Position numbers and translations under genes: made by a program. Below are positions 13,263 through 25,058 of a stretch of DNA of 64,000 nucleotides, piece after piece. The notes under the pieces were generated by a model. That model saw only the letters and a list, made by a program, of their open reading frames with translations. It ran no database searches and was not told the DNA's origin. The first letter of the stretch is position 1. Every line of letters starts with the position of its first letter. The stretch is from Sanderia malayensis (taxonomy: Eukaryota; Cnidaria; Scyphozoa; Semaeostomeae; Pelagiidae): assembly GCA_013076295.1 (NCBI GenBank), contig RQOL01000772.1:2232001-2296000 (forward strand). The letters are read 5' to 3'.

Positions 13263-14869
13263 ATGGAGTTTCATCGTTACTATTATATTTTCATTTTACT
13301 TATCATACTCTCCATCTTTACAATTTTGAACACAGATAATCCATTATTTACGAAAAGATACGAACCTCAAGGTAATTAAGTGTATTTTTCATCATTATAT
13401 TAAAATTGAGGCCAAGTCGTGCCGAATAATTTGTTGCATAATTCAATTTGACTTTGGCATTATTGTTACCATTAAGGTTTATATCTTTATATATCGCAAT
13501 GCTTGATCTATTATCAATAAATATGGTCCTATTCGCGAGAAAATGCCTTTAAAATGGACACGAAACAAAATATAGTTCTCATGGCATCTTCTCAGTCATG
13601 CAACAAGGCCGAAGACGATTGCAAATTCTCTTCGCCATGCTGGGTGACGTGTAATGTTTAAACAGTTGGACTAAAACATGCACAAAAATTTATCAAACAA
13701 TATCTACAGCTAGTTTAATTGTAAAAAAAATAAAACAGAGTCCAAACAGAGCTGGTTATGTGTGGATTTTCTTTATTTTCAGGTTCAAATAAAGATGATA
13801 ATGTCGAGCTGAAACTGTACAAAAATTTAACAACTCTTTCAAAGAAATTTGGATGCTTAAAGAAGGCCTTTGGTGATGTTCTGATTGTTGTCACTTTCAA
13901 TTTTCCATTCTATGATAACATTCCAATTATCCATCAACTCTATGAAAATGTATTTGGAAAAGTTATTTACTGTGGAGACAAACCAACAAAAGGTGAAAGG
14001 CATCCAGACATTGAAGTTGACGTTGGAAATGGTTATTTCGGATACATTTGCATGGCCCGTGCAATGGAAAAGTACAAAGGATACAAAGGTAAAATATTAA
14101 TGTTAACAAATTCTTTTTAACCCCTGTATTCACTGTACTTTGGAAGCTTGAACAAGTCACCAAGAATTTTGAGTTTTTTGTTTCTTATGTTAATGATTCT
14201 CAGGGTGAAATAATGATTACACCACTTTCTATTTTTCCAGGTTACTTGTATATCAATGATGATATGATCGTTAATTGGTGGAATTTATTGAATAGAGACA
14301 AGAATAAGGTATGGCAGGGGCCTGAAATAGTTGATTTTAGGCAAGGTGCATATGAACCAATCATCAATAAGCAATGGATATGGTGGGATAGTCATATGGG
14401 TATTGCTGCATGTCAAAAATCTTACAAGGATTTCTTGATCTTGGCCAAAAAGGGAAGCAAAACAATTGGTGCAGAAAGATCTTTAAAGATTTATTTAAAA
14501 AATGGAAATGGAAAACCTCGGTGTGGTAAAGGCTGGTCTGATTTTTTTTACGTCCCAGGAAATTTGGCTAATATTGCTCAAAAGCTTTTGGAAATATATT
14601 ACGAAAATAAACTATTTCTAGAAATGTCTGTAATGAATTTGCTTCACTCGTTAGACGAGTCGAAAAACTTTGAGGTAATCAAAGGAGTTTTTCTGCCTGA
14701 TTTATGGATAACAAATTCAAAAGACAGTAGACAATTTTGGAAAATTTATAGCACAAAATTGACTTTTATACATCCATTTAAACTAGGGTTTGAGGAATAT
14801 AAAGAAATGAACATAGCTATTCTCAAGAATTGGGTCGGGGAAATTACTAATGAGCTTACAAGTTGTTAA
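13263..14869 (+). CDS. Putative type II membrane glycosyltransferase-like protein
   Basis: Three exons, 13263-13371, 13783-14088 and 14241-14869, all GT-AG with consistent phase 1 junctions, give 347 residues. The start was chosen because a hydrophobic signal-anchor (YYYIFILLIILSIFTIL, residues about 5-21) follows the first methionine directly. The rest is predicted lumenal or extracellular. The region from about residue 40 (FGDVLIVVTFNFPFYDN) and an acidic motif at about 139-150 (GYLYINDDMIVNWWNL) are compatible with a nucleotide-sugar glycosyltransferase fold, in which paired Asp residues bind the metal and sugar nucleotide. I suspect a distant relation to the DUF288/STELLO type but cannot prove it; the substrate is unknown. 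The two residue blocks rich in W and the few cysteines give no further clue. Confidence 0.65.
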
Positions 14870-15003
14870 ATCCTGCATTTGTAGATACATTGATTTATAA
14901 TTTATCATTTAATTTATATAAACAAGTAAGAATACATATATATTAATTTATATTTTATAGTAGTCAGCAAATTACAACAATTTATATATATCATCTTTTT
15001 CTT

Positions 15004-15045
15004 GTGAAAAAGGTGGGTGTTACTGCGCATGTCTCTTTTCAGTAT
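15004..15045 (+). repeat. Outer terminal inverted block, left
   Basis: The stretch 'aaaaaggtgggtgttactgc' and its continuation 'gcatgtctcttt' match the reverse complement of 24597-24640 with several mismatches. The sequence between this block and segment A is not clearly shared, so this may be the terminal inverted repeat of the element. Confidence 0.6.
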
Positions 15046-16003
15046 TTGCCACTTGGGAATTAAAGGAACATTCCGTGGAATTAAAGATCTTATTTCTTGA
15101 ATAATATCTAATTTGTTTGGGGCAGCTATTGTGTTTATTTCAGGCAGAAAAACATTGCAAAATGTCAGTAATGATATGTATGTTTAAATTTTTGATATCA
15201 TTTTTTCCGCCGAATGCCGCTTTAATGTAAAGATATATTTTCTCTTTAAACATTTCAGATTTTATACTGAAGACAACTTATTTTATATTTTATTTCTTAC
15301 TTAGTTTGAACCCCGTCTATTATTGCTTTCATTATCTTCATCGTCATAATAACAAATGTCAATTTTTTCGTAGACAAAATGACACGATTACTAATCGTGT
15401 AACGTGATTGGTTTATTCTCAGAGGCCTGGATCCTACTATGCAGCCATCATGCGTGTTCTTCGCTTTCTGCTTCATCATGTTCCTTCTTCATCGCATTCG
15501 GGAAAGCAAAGGAAGAGATAAGATGGAAGCCAAACTGAGAAGAAATGGAGACGAGAATGAATTGATGTTATCAACGCAACTTTGATGGTATGCTGTTTTT
15601 ATCTCTTTATAAGGTTTGATAACGATAGATTAAGACGATATCTAAAGTCCTATTTCGTTGCGAAAGAAACTGGCGAAACGTAAAAGATAAAATTTCGTTC
15701 GGCTTCATCCATGTTAGGCCTATGCTTTCAGCTATGCTTGTCCGAACTATGAAAGATGCTTTCTTAAAAACCTTATAAATTGTCTCTATTAATATTTCAT
15801 ATTATTGCCCACAGTAGTGTTTTAATTTTGCAACTGTTTAATTTATATTTTTTCCGTTTTCAGGAGTGAATGGCGGTAAAATAATATCCGACCCGTGAGA
15901 TTTTCTGGCTGTCGCCGACCAACAACGCAGATAAAAGGTATGAATTTAAATGCATTTATTTTTTTAACCAAACTTCATTTACAAAAACTCTTGAAGCAAC
16001 ATT

Positions 16004-16069
16004 GGGACTCGAACTCGACCACTACTCGTATCTACGCATTAATATTCAAATGCTTTACTTACTTGGCTA
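16004..16069 (-). repeat. tRNA-like (SINE-type) module 1, left arm
   Basis: On the minus strand an A-box-like 'TAGCCAAGTAAGTAAAGC' (16069-16052) is followed by a B-box-like 'GAGTTCGAGTCCC' (16016-16004). Spacing is about 66 bp overall, close to a tRNA gene with a longer variable arm. No intact cloverleaf is evident, so this looks like a tRNA-derived element and not a functional tRNA gene. The mirrored copy lies at about 23760-23832 on the plus strand. Confidence 0.5.
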
Positions 16070-16189
16070 TGCATCCTGCAAGCATTTCCTTCTCGCAACC
16101 CGTGTTGTTTCTTTTTCTCCCATTAATTTTGGATAGTGTATTATTTTCGCTTGAATATTTCACAACGTAATTATAAGTTTCTAGCAGAC

Positions 16190-18420
16190 AGCTAGGTCAC
16201 TACTTGATTTGAACTCGTGTCCACAGAAATCTAATTGGTTGTAATGCAGCGCCTTACTGACTTATCTATTCGCCACCCTCCACCCTGCGTTTCTTCAACT
16301 ATTATATAGAGAACCAGGAGATAACAATGGTTTTGCGTTTGAGTCCCACTATGTAATATATTTTTTATTTCGCAATTATTTCTGAAAATTTGATATTAAT
16401 GATTTATTTAATTAATAAAAAAAGTTTAATTCGTCAAAATTCACCAAACTGCTTGGTTTGAACTCGTGTCTACAGAAATCTAATTTGTTGTAATGCTGCG
16501 ACTTACTGACTTATCTATTCGCCACCCTCCACCCTGCGTTTCTTCAACTATTATATAAAGAACCAGGAGACACTGATGGTTTTGCGTTCGAGTTCCACTA
16601 TGTAATATATTTTTTATTTCGCAATTATTTCTGAAAATTTGATATTAATGATTTATTTAATTAATAAAAAAAGTTTAATTCGTCAAAATTCACCAAACTG
16701 CTTGATTTGAACTCGTGTCTACAGAAATCTAATTTGTTGTAATGCAGCGCCTTACTGACTTATCTATTCGCCACCCTCCACCCTGCGTTTCTTCAACTAT
16801 TATATAAAGAACCAGGAGACACTGATGGTTTTGCGTTCGAGTTCCACTATGTAATATATTTTTTATTTCGCAATGATTTCTGAAAATTTGATATTCATGA
16901 TTTATTTAATTAGTAAAAAAGTTTAATTCGTCAAAATTCACCAAACTGCTTGATTTGAACTCGTGTCCACAGAAATCTAATTTGTTGTAATGCAGCGCCT
17001 TACTGACTTATCTATTCGCCACCCTCCACCCTGCGTTTCTTCAACTATTATATAAAGAACCAGGAGACACTGATGGTTTTGCGTTCGAGTTCTACTATGT
17101 AATATATTTTTTATTTCGCAATTATTTCTGAAAATTTGATATTAATGATTTATTTAATTAATAAAAAAAGTTTAATTCGTCAAAATTCACCAAACTGCTT
17201 GATTTGAACTCGTGTCTACAGAAATCTAATTTGTTGTAATGCAGCGCCTTACTGACTTATCTATTCGCCACCCTCCACCCTGCGTTTCTTCAACTATTAT
17301 ATAAAGAACCAGGAGACACTGATGGTTTTGCGTTCGAGTTCCACTATGTAATATATTTTTTATTTCGCAATGATTTCTGAAAATTTGATATTCATGATTT
17401 ATTTAATTAGTAAAAAAAGTTTAATTCGTCAAAATTCACCAAACTGCTTGATTTGAACTCGTGTCCACAGAAATCTAATTTGTTGTAATGCAGCGCCTTA
17501 CTGACTTATCTATTCGCCACCCTCCACCCTGCGTTTCTTCAACTATTATATAAAGAACCAGGAGACACTGATGGTTTTGCGTTCGAGTTCCACTATGTAA
17601 TATATTTTTTATTTCGCAATGATTTCTGAAAATTTGATATTCATGATTTATTTAATTAGTAAAAAAAGTTTAATTCGTCAAAATTCACCAAACTGCTTGA
17701 TTTGAACTCGTGTCCACAGAAATCTAATTTGTTGTAATGCAGCGCCTTACTGACTTATCTATTCGCCACCCTCCACCCTGCGTTTCTTCAACTATTATAT
17801 AAAGAACCAGGAGACACTGATGGTTTTGCGTTCGAGTTCTACTATGTAATATATTTTTTATTTCGCAATTATTTCTGAAAATTTGATATTAATGATTTAT
17901 TTAATTAATAAAAAAAGTTTAATTCGTCAAAATTCACCAAACTGCTTGATTTGAACTCGTGTCTACAGAAATCTAATTTGTTGTAATGCAGCGCCTTACT
18001 GACTTATCTATTCGCCACCCTCCACCCTGCGTTTCTTCAACTATTATATAAAGAACCAGGAGACACTGATGGTTTTGCGTTCGAGTTCCACTATGTAATA
18101 TATTTTTTATTTCGCAATGATTTCTGAAAATTTGATATTCATGATTTATTTAATTAGTAAAAAAAGTTTAATTCGTCAAAATTCACCAAACTGCTTGATT
18201 TGAACTCGTGTCCACAGAAATCTAATTTGTTGTAATGCAGCGCCTTACTGACTTATCTATTCGCCACCCTCCACCCTGCGTTTCTTCAACTATTATATAA
18301 AGAACCAGGAGACACTGATGGTTTTGCGTTCGAGTTCCACTATGTAATATATTTTTTATTTCGCAATTATTTCTGAAAATTTGATATTAATGATTTATTT
18401 AATTAATAAAAAAAGTTTAA
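16190..18420. repeat. ~248-bp tandem array, 9 copies (left arm)
   Basis: Nine consecutive units are marked by 'gatttgaactcgtgtc' (or gg for ga) at about 16206, 16458, 16704, 16950, 17203, 17450, 17699, 17948 and 18197. Two unit subtypes are interspersed (aattatttctg...attaatg against aatgatttctg...attcatg), which shows multi-unit amplification. Read on the minus strand, each unit contains a tRNA-like A-box/B-box pair. Confidence 0.93.
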
Positions 18421-18460
18421 TCGACCAAAAAGAAAATTTTGTTTTTTGACCAGATCACCT

Positions 18461-18525
18461 GTGATTCGAACTCATTCAGATGGAAGCTCTTTGAATTTCG
18501 AACACAGTGCTTTACCAACTCCTCT
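18461..18525 (-). repeat. tRNA-like (SINE-type) module 2, left arm
   Basis: On the minus strand 'GGAGTTGGTAAAGCACTG' (18522-18505) resembles a tRNA D-arm/A box and 'GAGTTCGAATCAC' (18473-18461) resembles a T-arm/B box. Its mirror copy lies at about 22060-22135 in the right arm. Confidence 0.5.
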
Positions 18526-20040
18526 ATTATGACCTCGTGCTTTCAAAATTTTACAGATTTTATTGAGCCAATGGGAGCCTTTGAATTGTTCATTGTTTGT
18601 TTAATCCCGTCTATTATTGCTGCATTATCATCATAATAACAAATCTCATTCTTTTCTTAGACAAAATCACATGATTGGTAATCGTGCAACGTGATTGGTT
18701 TATTCTGAGAGACCTGGGTCCTACTATGCAGCAAGCATGATTTTTCTCCGCTTTCTGTCTCATCATCTTCCTTCATCGCATTCTGGAAACCAAGGGAAGA
18801 GACAAGATGGAAGCCAAACTGAGAAGAAATGGAGACGAGAATGAATTGATGTTATCAACGCAACTTTGATGGTATGCTGTTTTTATCTCTTTTTAAGCTT
18901 TGATAACGATAGATTTAGATGATATCTAAAGTCCTATTTCGTTGCGAAAGAAACTGGTGAAACGTGAAGGATAAAATCTCTCTCACCTTCATCCAGGTTA
19001 GGCCCATGCTTTCAGCTATACTTGTCCGAACTATGAAAGATGTTTTCTTAAAAACCCTACAAGTTGTCCATAATATTACCTTATTATTGCCAGTAGTAGT
19101 GTTTTAATTTTGCAACCGTTTATATTTTTATTTTTTCTTTCCTCAGGAGAAACGAATATTTATATGGACAGCTTTCCTTGAAAGAACTCTTCAAGTTGAC
19201 GAAGCGTCTGCTCTACAGAAAGACAACTTGGCTGCCTAGGCCCTGCCTTCGTTTTGAACTCAAATTCAAGTCGAATTTCCGTTTGACAACAATCTTAAAG
19301 TTGGTGCAACGTCCATTAAAGATCAGTAATATTTTCATGCATCTAATTTATAGAATTGTTTTAATTTTCTTTCAACTTTGTCGATATAACAATCTTCATG
19401 TTGCTTCGTATTTCTCGTATCGATTCCTTGCCCCAGCTCCTCCATCAAGTGTAATTTATTCGGCATACAAATTGCAAAACGTTATTCGCCGTTAACGGCA
19501 AGAATGATGAAGCTGATTCCTACAGTGATACTTAGTTCTTTCTTTAACTTTTTTCTTTTTAATTATTTTCTTTGCTTTTAGCTATAACGTTATTTATTGT
19601 GTCTTGTAGCAAAGAAGAAATATATGAAGAATAAAAAGATGAGGAAGAAGGATGAAGAAATTAACTTAACTTGAATTTGATATAAAAAAACCTTGTTGTT
19701 TTGCTTCCTTTCTCTTGTCTTCTCCTCTTTTTTTATCTAAATGCAAGAATAAGTAGAATTAGATATAGATACTTGGAATTAGTATAAGATAAGATTAATT
19801 AAGAATAGAAACATATTTAGAATTAGAATAAGATTAAAAGTAACATGTTAATAGAGGTAATCATATACATAGATAGCATACTAGAATCAATAGATCAATA
19901 GCATAATATAAGTAACTAAGTAAGTAAGATATACAAGTAGAATCAATAGATAAATAGCATAATATATGTAACTAAGTAGGATAAATTGCGCGCAGCGGCG
20001 GCCTTCTCTTACCAATCCGGTGGCTGGATTGGATAAGAGA

Positions 20041-20480
20041 AGAAGGGGGGCGGAGGAGGACCTTTCTCTCCAATCCAAGGAGAGAAAGGTCACCCTCGCT
20101 CTCATCTCCTCCTACTTCTACAGAGGGGTAGTAGGGAGAGATGAGAGCGGTGGTGGGGTGAGAGCGGGAGTGAGGTGAGAGATTGGTGGTAGAGATGTGA
20201 GGGGAAAGGGGTAGTGAGAGATGAGGTGAGGGTAAAAAGAGGGAGAAAGATGTGAGGAGAATGAGGGGTGAAGAGAGGGGGAAAGTGATGTAGCATACAT
20301 ATAACTGACATCATTCGTGTTCATCTCTCTCCCGTTCTCGTTCTCCTCACACCTCCTTCCCTCTCCCTCTTTTTACCTTGACCTCGTCCTCTCACTCCCC
20401 TCATCTCTCACTACCCCTTTTCCCCTCACATCTCTCTGCCCCCATCTCTCGTCTCTCCCTACTACCCCTCTGTAGGAGGA
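20041..20480. repeat. Purine/pyrimidine-biased centre of the inverted repeat
   Basis: From 20041 to about 20290 the plus strand is strongly purine-rich (GAGAGG-type). From about 20320 to 20470 it is pyrimidine-rich (CTCTCC-type). The two halves are reverse-complementary with indels (gtaaaaagaggg against ccctctttttac), so only about 30 bp at 20290-20325 is unpaired loop. Confidence 0.85.
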
Positions 20481-22164
20481 GATGAGAGCGAGGGTGACCT
20501 TTCTCTCCTTGGATTGGAGAGAAAGGTCCTCCTCCGCCCCCCTTCTTCTCTTATCCAATCCAGCCATCGGATTGGTAAGAGAAGGCCGCCGCTGCGCGCA
20601 ATTTATCCTACTTAGTTACATATATTATGCTATTTATCTATTGATTCTACTTGTATATCTTACTTACTTAGTTACTTATATTATGCTATTGATCTATTGA
20701 TTCTAGTATGCTATCTATGTATATGATTACCTCTATTAACATGTTACTTTTAATCTTATTCTAATTCTAAATATGTTTCTATTCTTAATTATTCTTATCT
20801 TATACTAATTCTAGGTATCTATATCTAATTAAACTTATTCTTGCATTTAGATAAAAAAAGAGGAGAAGACAAGAGAAAGGAAGCAAAACAACAAGGTTTT
20901 TTATATCAAATTCAAGTCAAGTTAATTTCTTCATCCTTCTTCCTCATCTTTTTATTCTTCATATATTTCTTCTTTGCTACAAGACACAATAAATAACGTT
21001 ATAGCTAAAAGCAAAGAAAATAATTAAAAAGAAAAAAGTTAAAGAAGGAACTAAGTATCACTGTAGGAATCAGCTTCATCATTCTTGCCGTTAACGGCGA
21101 ATAACGTTTTGCAATTTGTATGCCGAATAAATTACACTTGATGGAGGGAGCTGGGGCAAGGAATCGATACGAGAAATACGAAGCAACATGAAGATTGTTA
21201 TATCGACAAAGTTGAAAGAAATTAAAACAATTCTATAAATTAGATGCATGAAAATATTACTGATCTTTAATGGACGTTGCACCAACTTTAAGATTGTTGT
21301 CAAACGGAAATTCGACTTGAATTTGAGTTCAAAACGAAGGCAGGGCCTAAGCAGCCAAGTTGTCTTTCTGTAGAGCAGACGCTTCGTCAACTTGAAGAGT
21401 TCTTTCAAGGAAAGCTGTCCATATAAATATTCGTTTCTCCTGAGGAAAGAAAAAATAAAAATATAAACGGTTGCAAAATTAAAACACTACTACTGGCAAT
21501 AATAAGGTAATATTATGGACAACTTGTAGGGTTTTTAAGAAAACATCTTTCATAGTTCGGACAAGTATAGCTGAAAGCATGGGCCTAACCTGGATGAAAG
21601 TGAGAGAGACTTTATCCTTCACGTTTCACCAGTTTCTTTCGCAACGAAATAGGACTTTAGATATCATCTAAATCTATCGTTATCAAAGCTGAAAAAGAGA
21701 TAAAAACAGCATACCATCAAAGTTACGTTGATAACATCAATTCATTCTCGTCTCCATTTCTTCTCAGTTTGGCTTCCATCTTGTCTCTTCCCTTGGTTTC
21801 CAGAATGCGATGAAGGAAGATGATGAGACAGAAAGCGGAGAAAAATCATGCTTGCTGCATAGTAGGACCCAGGTCTCTCAAAATAAACCAATCACGTTGC
21901 ACGATTACCAATCATGTGATTTTGTCTAAGAAAAGAATGAGATTTGTTATTATGATGATAATGCAGCAATAATAGACGGGATTAAACAAACAATGAACAA
22001 TTCAAAGGCTCCCATTGGCTCAATAAAATCTGTAAAATTTTGAAGGCACGAGGTAATAATAGAGGAGTTGGTAAAGCACTGTGTTCGAAATTCAAAGAGC
22101 TTCTGTCTGAATGAGTTCGAATCACAGGTGATCTTGTCAAAAATCAAAATTTTCTTTTTGGTCG

Positions 22165-23640
22165 ATTAAATGAAATGAAATTAATCATTAATATCAAATT
22201 TTCAGAAATCATTGCAAAATAAAAAATATATTACATAGTGGGACTCGAACGCAAAACCATTGGTATCTCCTGGTTCTTTATATAATAGTTGAAGAAACGC
22301 AGGGTGGAGGGTGGCGAATAGATCAGTCAGCAAGGCGCTGCATTACAACAAATTAGATTTCTGTGGACACGAGTTCAAATCAAGCAGTTTGGTGAATTTT
22401 GACGAATTAAACTTCTTTTACTAATTAAATAAATCATGAATATCAAATTTTCAGAAATCATTGCGAAATAAAAAATATATTACATAGTGGGACTCGAACG
22501 CAAAACCATTGGTATCTCCTGGTTCTTTATATAATAGTTGAAGAAACGCAGGGTGGAGGGTGGCGAATAGATCAGTCAGTAAGGCGCTGCATTACAACAA
22601 ATTAGATTTCTGTGGACACGAGTTCAAATCAAGCAGTTTGGTGAATTTTGACGAATTAAACTTCTTTTACTAATTAAATAAATCATGAATATCAAATTTT
22701 CAGAAATCATTGCAAAATAAAAAATATATTACATAATGGGACTCGAACGCAAAACCATTGGTATCTCCTGGTTCTTTATATAATAGTTGAAGAAACGCAG
22801 GGTGGAGGGTGGCGAATAGATCAGTCAGTAAGGCGCTGCATTACAACAAATTAGATTTCTGTGGACACGAGTTCAAATCAAGCAGTTTGGTGAATTTTGA
22901 CGAATTAAACTTCTTTTACTAATTAAATAAATCATGAATATCAAATTTTCAGAAATCATTGCGAAGTAAAAAATATATTACATAGTGGGACTCGAACCCA
23001 AAACCATCAGTGTCTCCTGGTTCTTTATACAATAGTTGAAGAAACGCAGGGTGGAGGGTGGCGAGTAGATCAGTCAGTAAGGCGCTGCATTACAACCAAT
23101 TAGATTTCTGTGGACACGAGTTCAAATCAAGCAGTTTGGTGAATTTTGACGAATTAAACTTCTTTTACTAATTAAATAAATCATGAATATCAAATTTTCA
23201 GAAATCATTGCGAAATAAAAAATATATTACGTAGTGGGACTCGAACCCAAAACCATCAGTGTCTCCTGGTTCTTTATATAATAGTTGAAGAAACGCAGGG
23301 TGGAGGGTGGCGAATAGATCAGTCAGTAAGGCGCTGCATTACAACCAATTAGATTTCTGTGGACACGAGTTCAAATCAAGCAGTTTGGTGAATTTTGACG
23401 AATTAAACTTCTTTTACTAATTAAATAAATCATGAATATCAAATTTTCAGAAATCATTGCGAAATAAAAAATATATTACATAGTGGAACTCGAACGCAAA
23501 ACCATTGGTATCTCCTGGTTCTTTATATAATAGTTGAAGAAACGCAGGGTGGAGGGTGGCGAATAGATAAGTCAGTAAGGCGCTGCATTACAACCAATTA
23601 GATTTCTGTGGACACGAGTTCAAACCAAGCAGTGACCTAG
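22165..23640. repeat. ~248-bp tandem array, 6 copies (right arm)
   Basis: Six units are marked by 'gacacgagttcaaatcaag' at about 22367, 22616, 22866, 23114, 23362 and 23608. They are in inverted orientation to the left array. On the plus strand each unit shows the A-box-like 'gtggcgaatagatcagtcag' and B-box-like 'gagttcaaatc'. Confidence 0.92.
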
Positions 23641-24596
23641 CTGTCTGCTAGAAACTTATAATTACGTTGTGAAATATTCAAGCGAAAATAATACACTATC
23701 CAAAATTAATGGGAGAAAAAGAAACAACACGGGTTGCGAGAAGGAAATGCTTGCAGGATGCATAGCCAAGTAAGTAAAGCATTTGAATATTAATGCGTAG
23801 ATACGAGTAGTGGTCGAGTTCGAGTCCCAATGTTGCTTGAAGAGATATTTTAAAACAAAGTTGTTTGTTAAAAAATAAATGCATTTAAACTCATACCTTT
23901 GATCTGCGTTGTTGGTCGGTGACAGCCAGAAAATCTCATAGTTATGGCTCGGGTGTAATTTTGCCGCCATTCACTCCTGAAGAAAGCAAAAAATATAAAT
24001 TAAACAGTTGCAAAATTAAAACACTACTATGTACAATAATAAGATAATATAAAAGCCAACTTATAGGGTTTTTAAGAAAACATCTTTCCTAGTTCGGACA
24101 AGCAAGGCTGAAAGAATGGGCCTAACCTGGATGAAGCCGAGCGAAATTTTATCTTTTACGTTTCACCAGTTTCATTCCCAACGAAATAGGACTTTAGATA
24201 TCATCTTAATCTATCGTTATTAAACCTTATAAAGAGATAAAAACAGCATACCATCAAAGTTGCATTGATAACATCAATTCATTCTCGTCTCCATTTCTTC
24301 TCAGTTTGGCTTCCATCTTGTCTCTTCCTTTGCTTTCCCGAATGCGATGAAGGAAGATGATGAACACGCATGCTTGCTGCATAGTAGGACCCAGGCCTCT
24401 CAGAATAAACCAATCACGTTGCACGATTAGTAACCATGTCATTCTGTCTATGAAAAAACTGACATTTGTTATTATGACGATGATGAAGGTTGTAACAGAT
24501 GAAGTTCGAATTAAAAATAATAGATAACATCAAATTAACAAAGTAAAAGAAGCTCTTCACATTATTCTGCATTGTAAATTAACTATAACGTAAAGA

Positions 24597-24640
24597 GACA
24601 TGCGTAGTATCACCCACCTTTTTCGCAAGTCAAAAAGCAA
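24597..24640 (-). repeat. Outer terminal inverted block, right
   Basis: Plus-strand 'catgcgtagtatcacccacc' followed by 'tttttcgcaagtc' is the inverted partner of 15004-15045. Confidence 0.6.
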
Positions 24641-25058
24641 GGGACATTGAGGAGTCAAAGATGGTAAGAAATGAAACAGAATTATATTCGCATATAAATG
24701 TTTACACTATACTAAGTTGTAAGCTCAACTCTACTACCAGTATCCTATTTCTCTTTCATTCTAATAACTAATCAAATGACATCTTATACAAATTCAAATA
24801 AAACTAGGATGCGAGCGAGGTTATTAGTCACATTAAGTAATTTCGTATAATAAATACTGATATCGATAAGATAATTTCAAATTTAATAAAACTATCAGAG
24901 TTTTCAAAACACAGGGAAATGGCGATACTTGATAATATGACATTATGTTGATAGGTTTTGAAGTCACTTGTATATAATAAAGTAAAGGTGCTAATGCATG
25001 GTATACAAAAAGAAATCCATTTATTTCCAATGAACTATTGTACAAAACTTAAATACGA
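24641..25058. other. Intergenic / BCR-like 3' flank
   Basis: No gene is seen. On the minus strand AATAAA occurs at 25025-25020, about 34 nt past the BCR-like stop codon, and is the likely poly(A) signal of that gene. Confidence 0.5.

Larger units (their letters stand above)
15004..20300 (+). repeat. Left arm of giant inverted repeat
   Basis: Its reverse complement runs from about 24640 down to about 20320. From outside in: terminal block 15004-15045; segment A about 15310-15890; a tRNA-like segment about 15990-16080; tandem array 16190-18420; a second tRNA-like segment 18461-18540; segment A' (a diverged copy of A) about 18605-19145; a unique segment to about 20110; and a purine-rich core. 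Sampled stretches differ from the right arm by a few percent, and the arms differ in array copy number. Confidence 0.93.
20320..24640 (-). repeat. Right arm of giant inverted repeat
   Basis: Mirror image of 15004-20300. It is shorter mainly because its tandem array has six copies instead of nine. Matching open frames occur in both arms simply because of the duplication. Confidence 0.93.

Noticed and set aside
16004..18525. Functional tRNA genes in the inverted repeat
   Set aside because: A- and B-box-like motifs are present but I cannot fold a full cloverleaf with a clear anticodon arm and acceptor stem.
19178..21408. Identical or near-identical open frames in both arms of the inverted repeat (105 codons at 19178-19495 and 21091-21408; 72 codons at 19887-20105 and 20482-20700)
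   Set aside because: Their similarity follows from the arm duplication itself. They have no recognisable domain and biased A+T-driven composition, so I do not call genes.
16190..23640. Tandem arrays read as a CRISPR-like array
   Set aside because: Units are ~248 bp, contiguous, without unique spacers, and the DNA is eukaryotic.
15004..24640. Inverted repeat as a pure sequencing or assembly artefact
   Set aside because: Arms differ by scattered substitutions and by array copy number (9 against 6), which an artificial mirror of one read would not show. Raw-read confirmation would still be useful.
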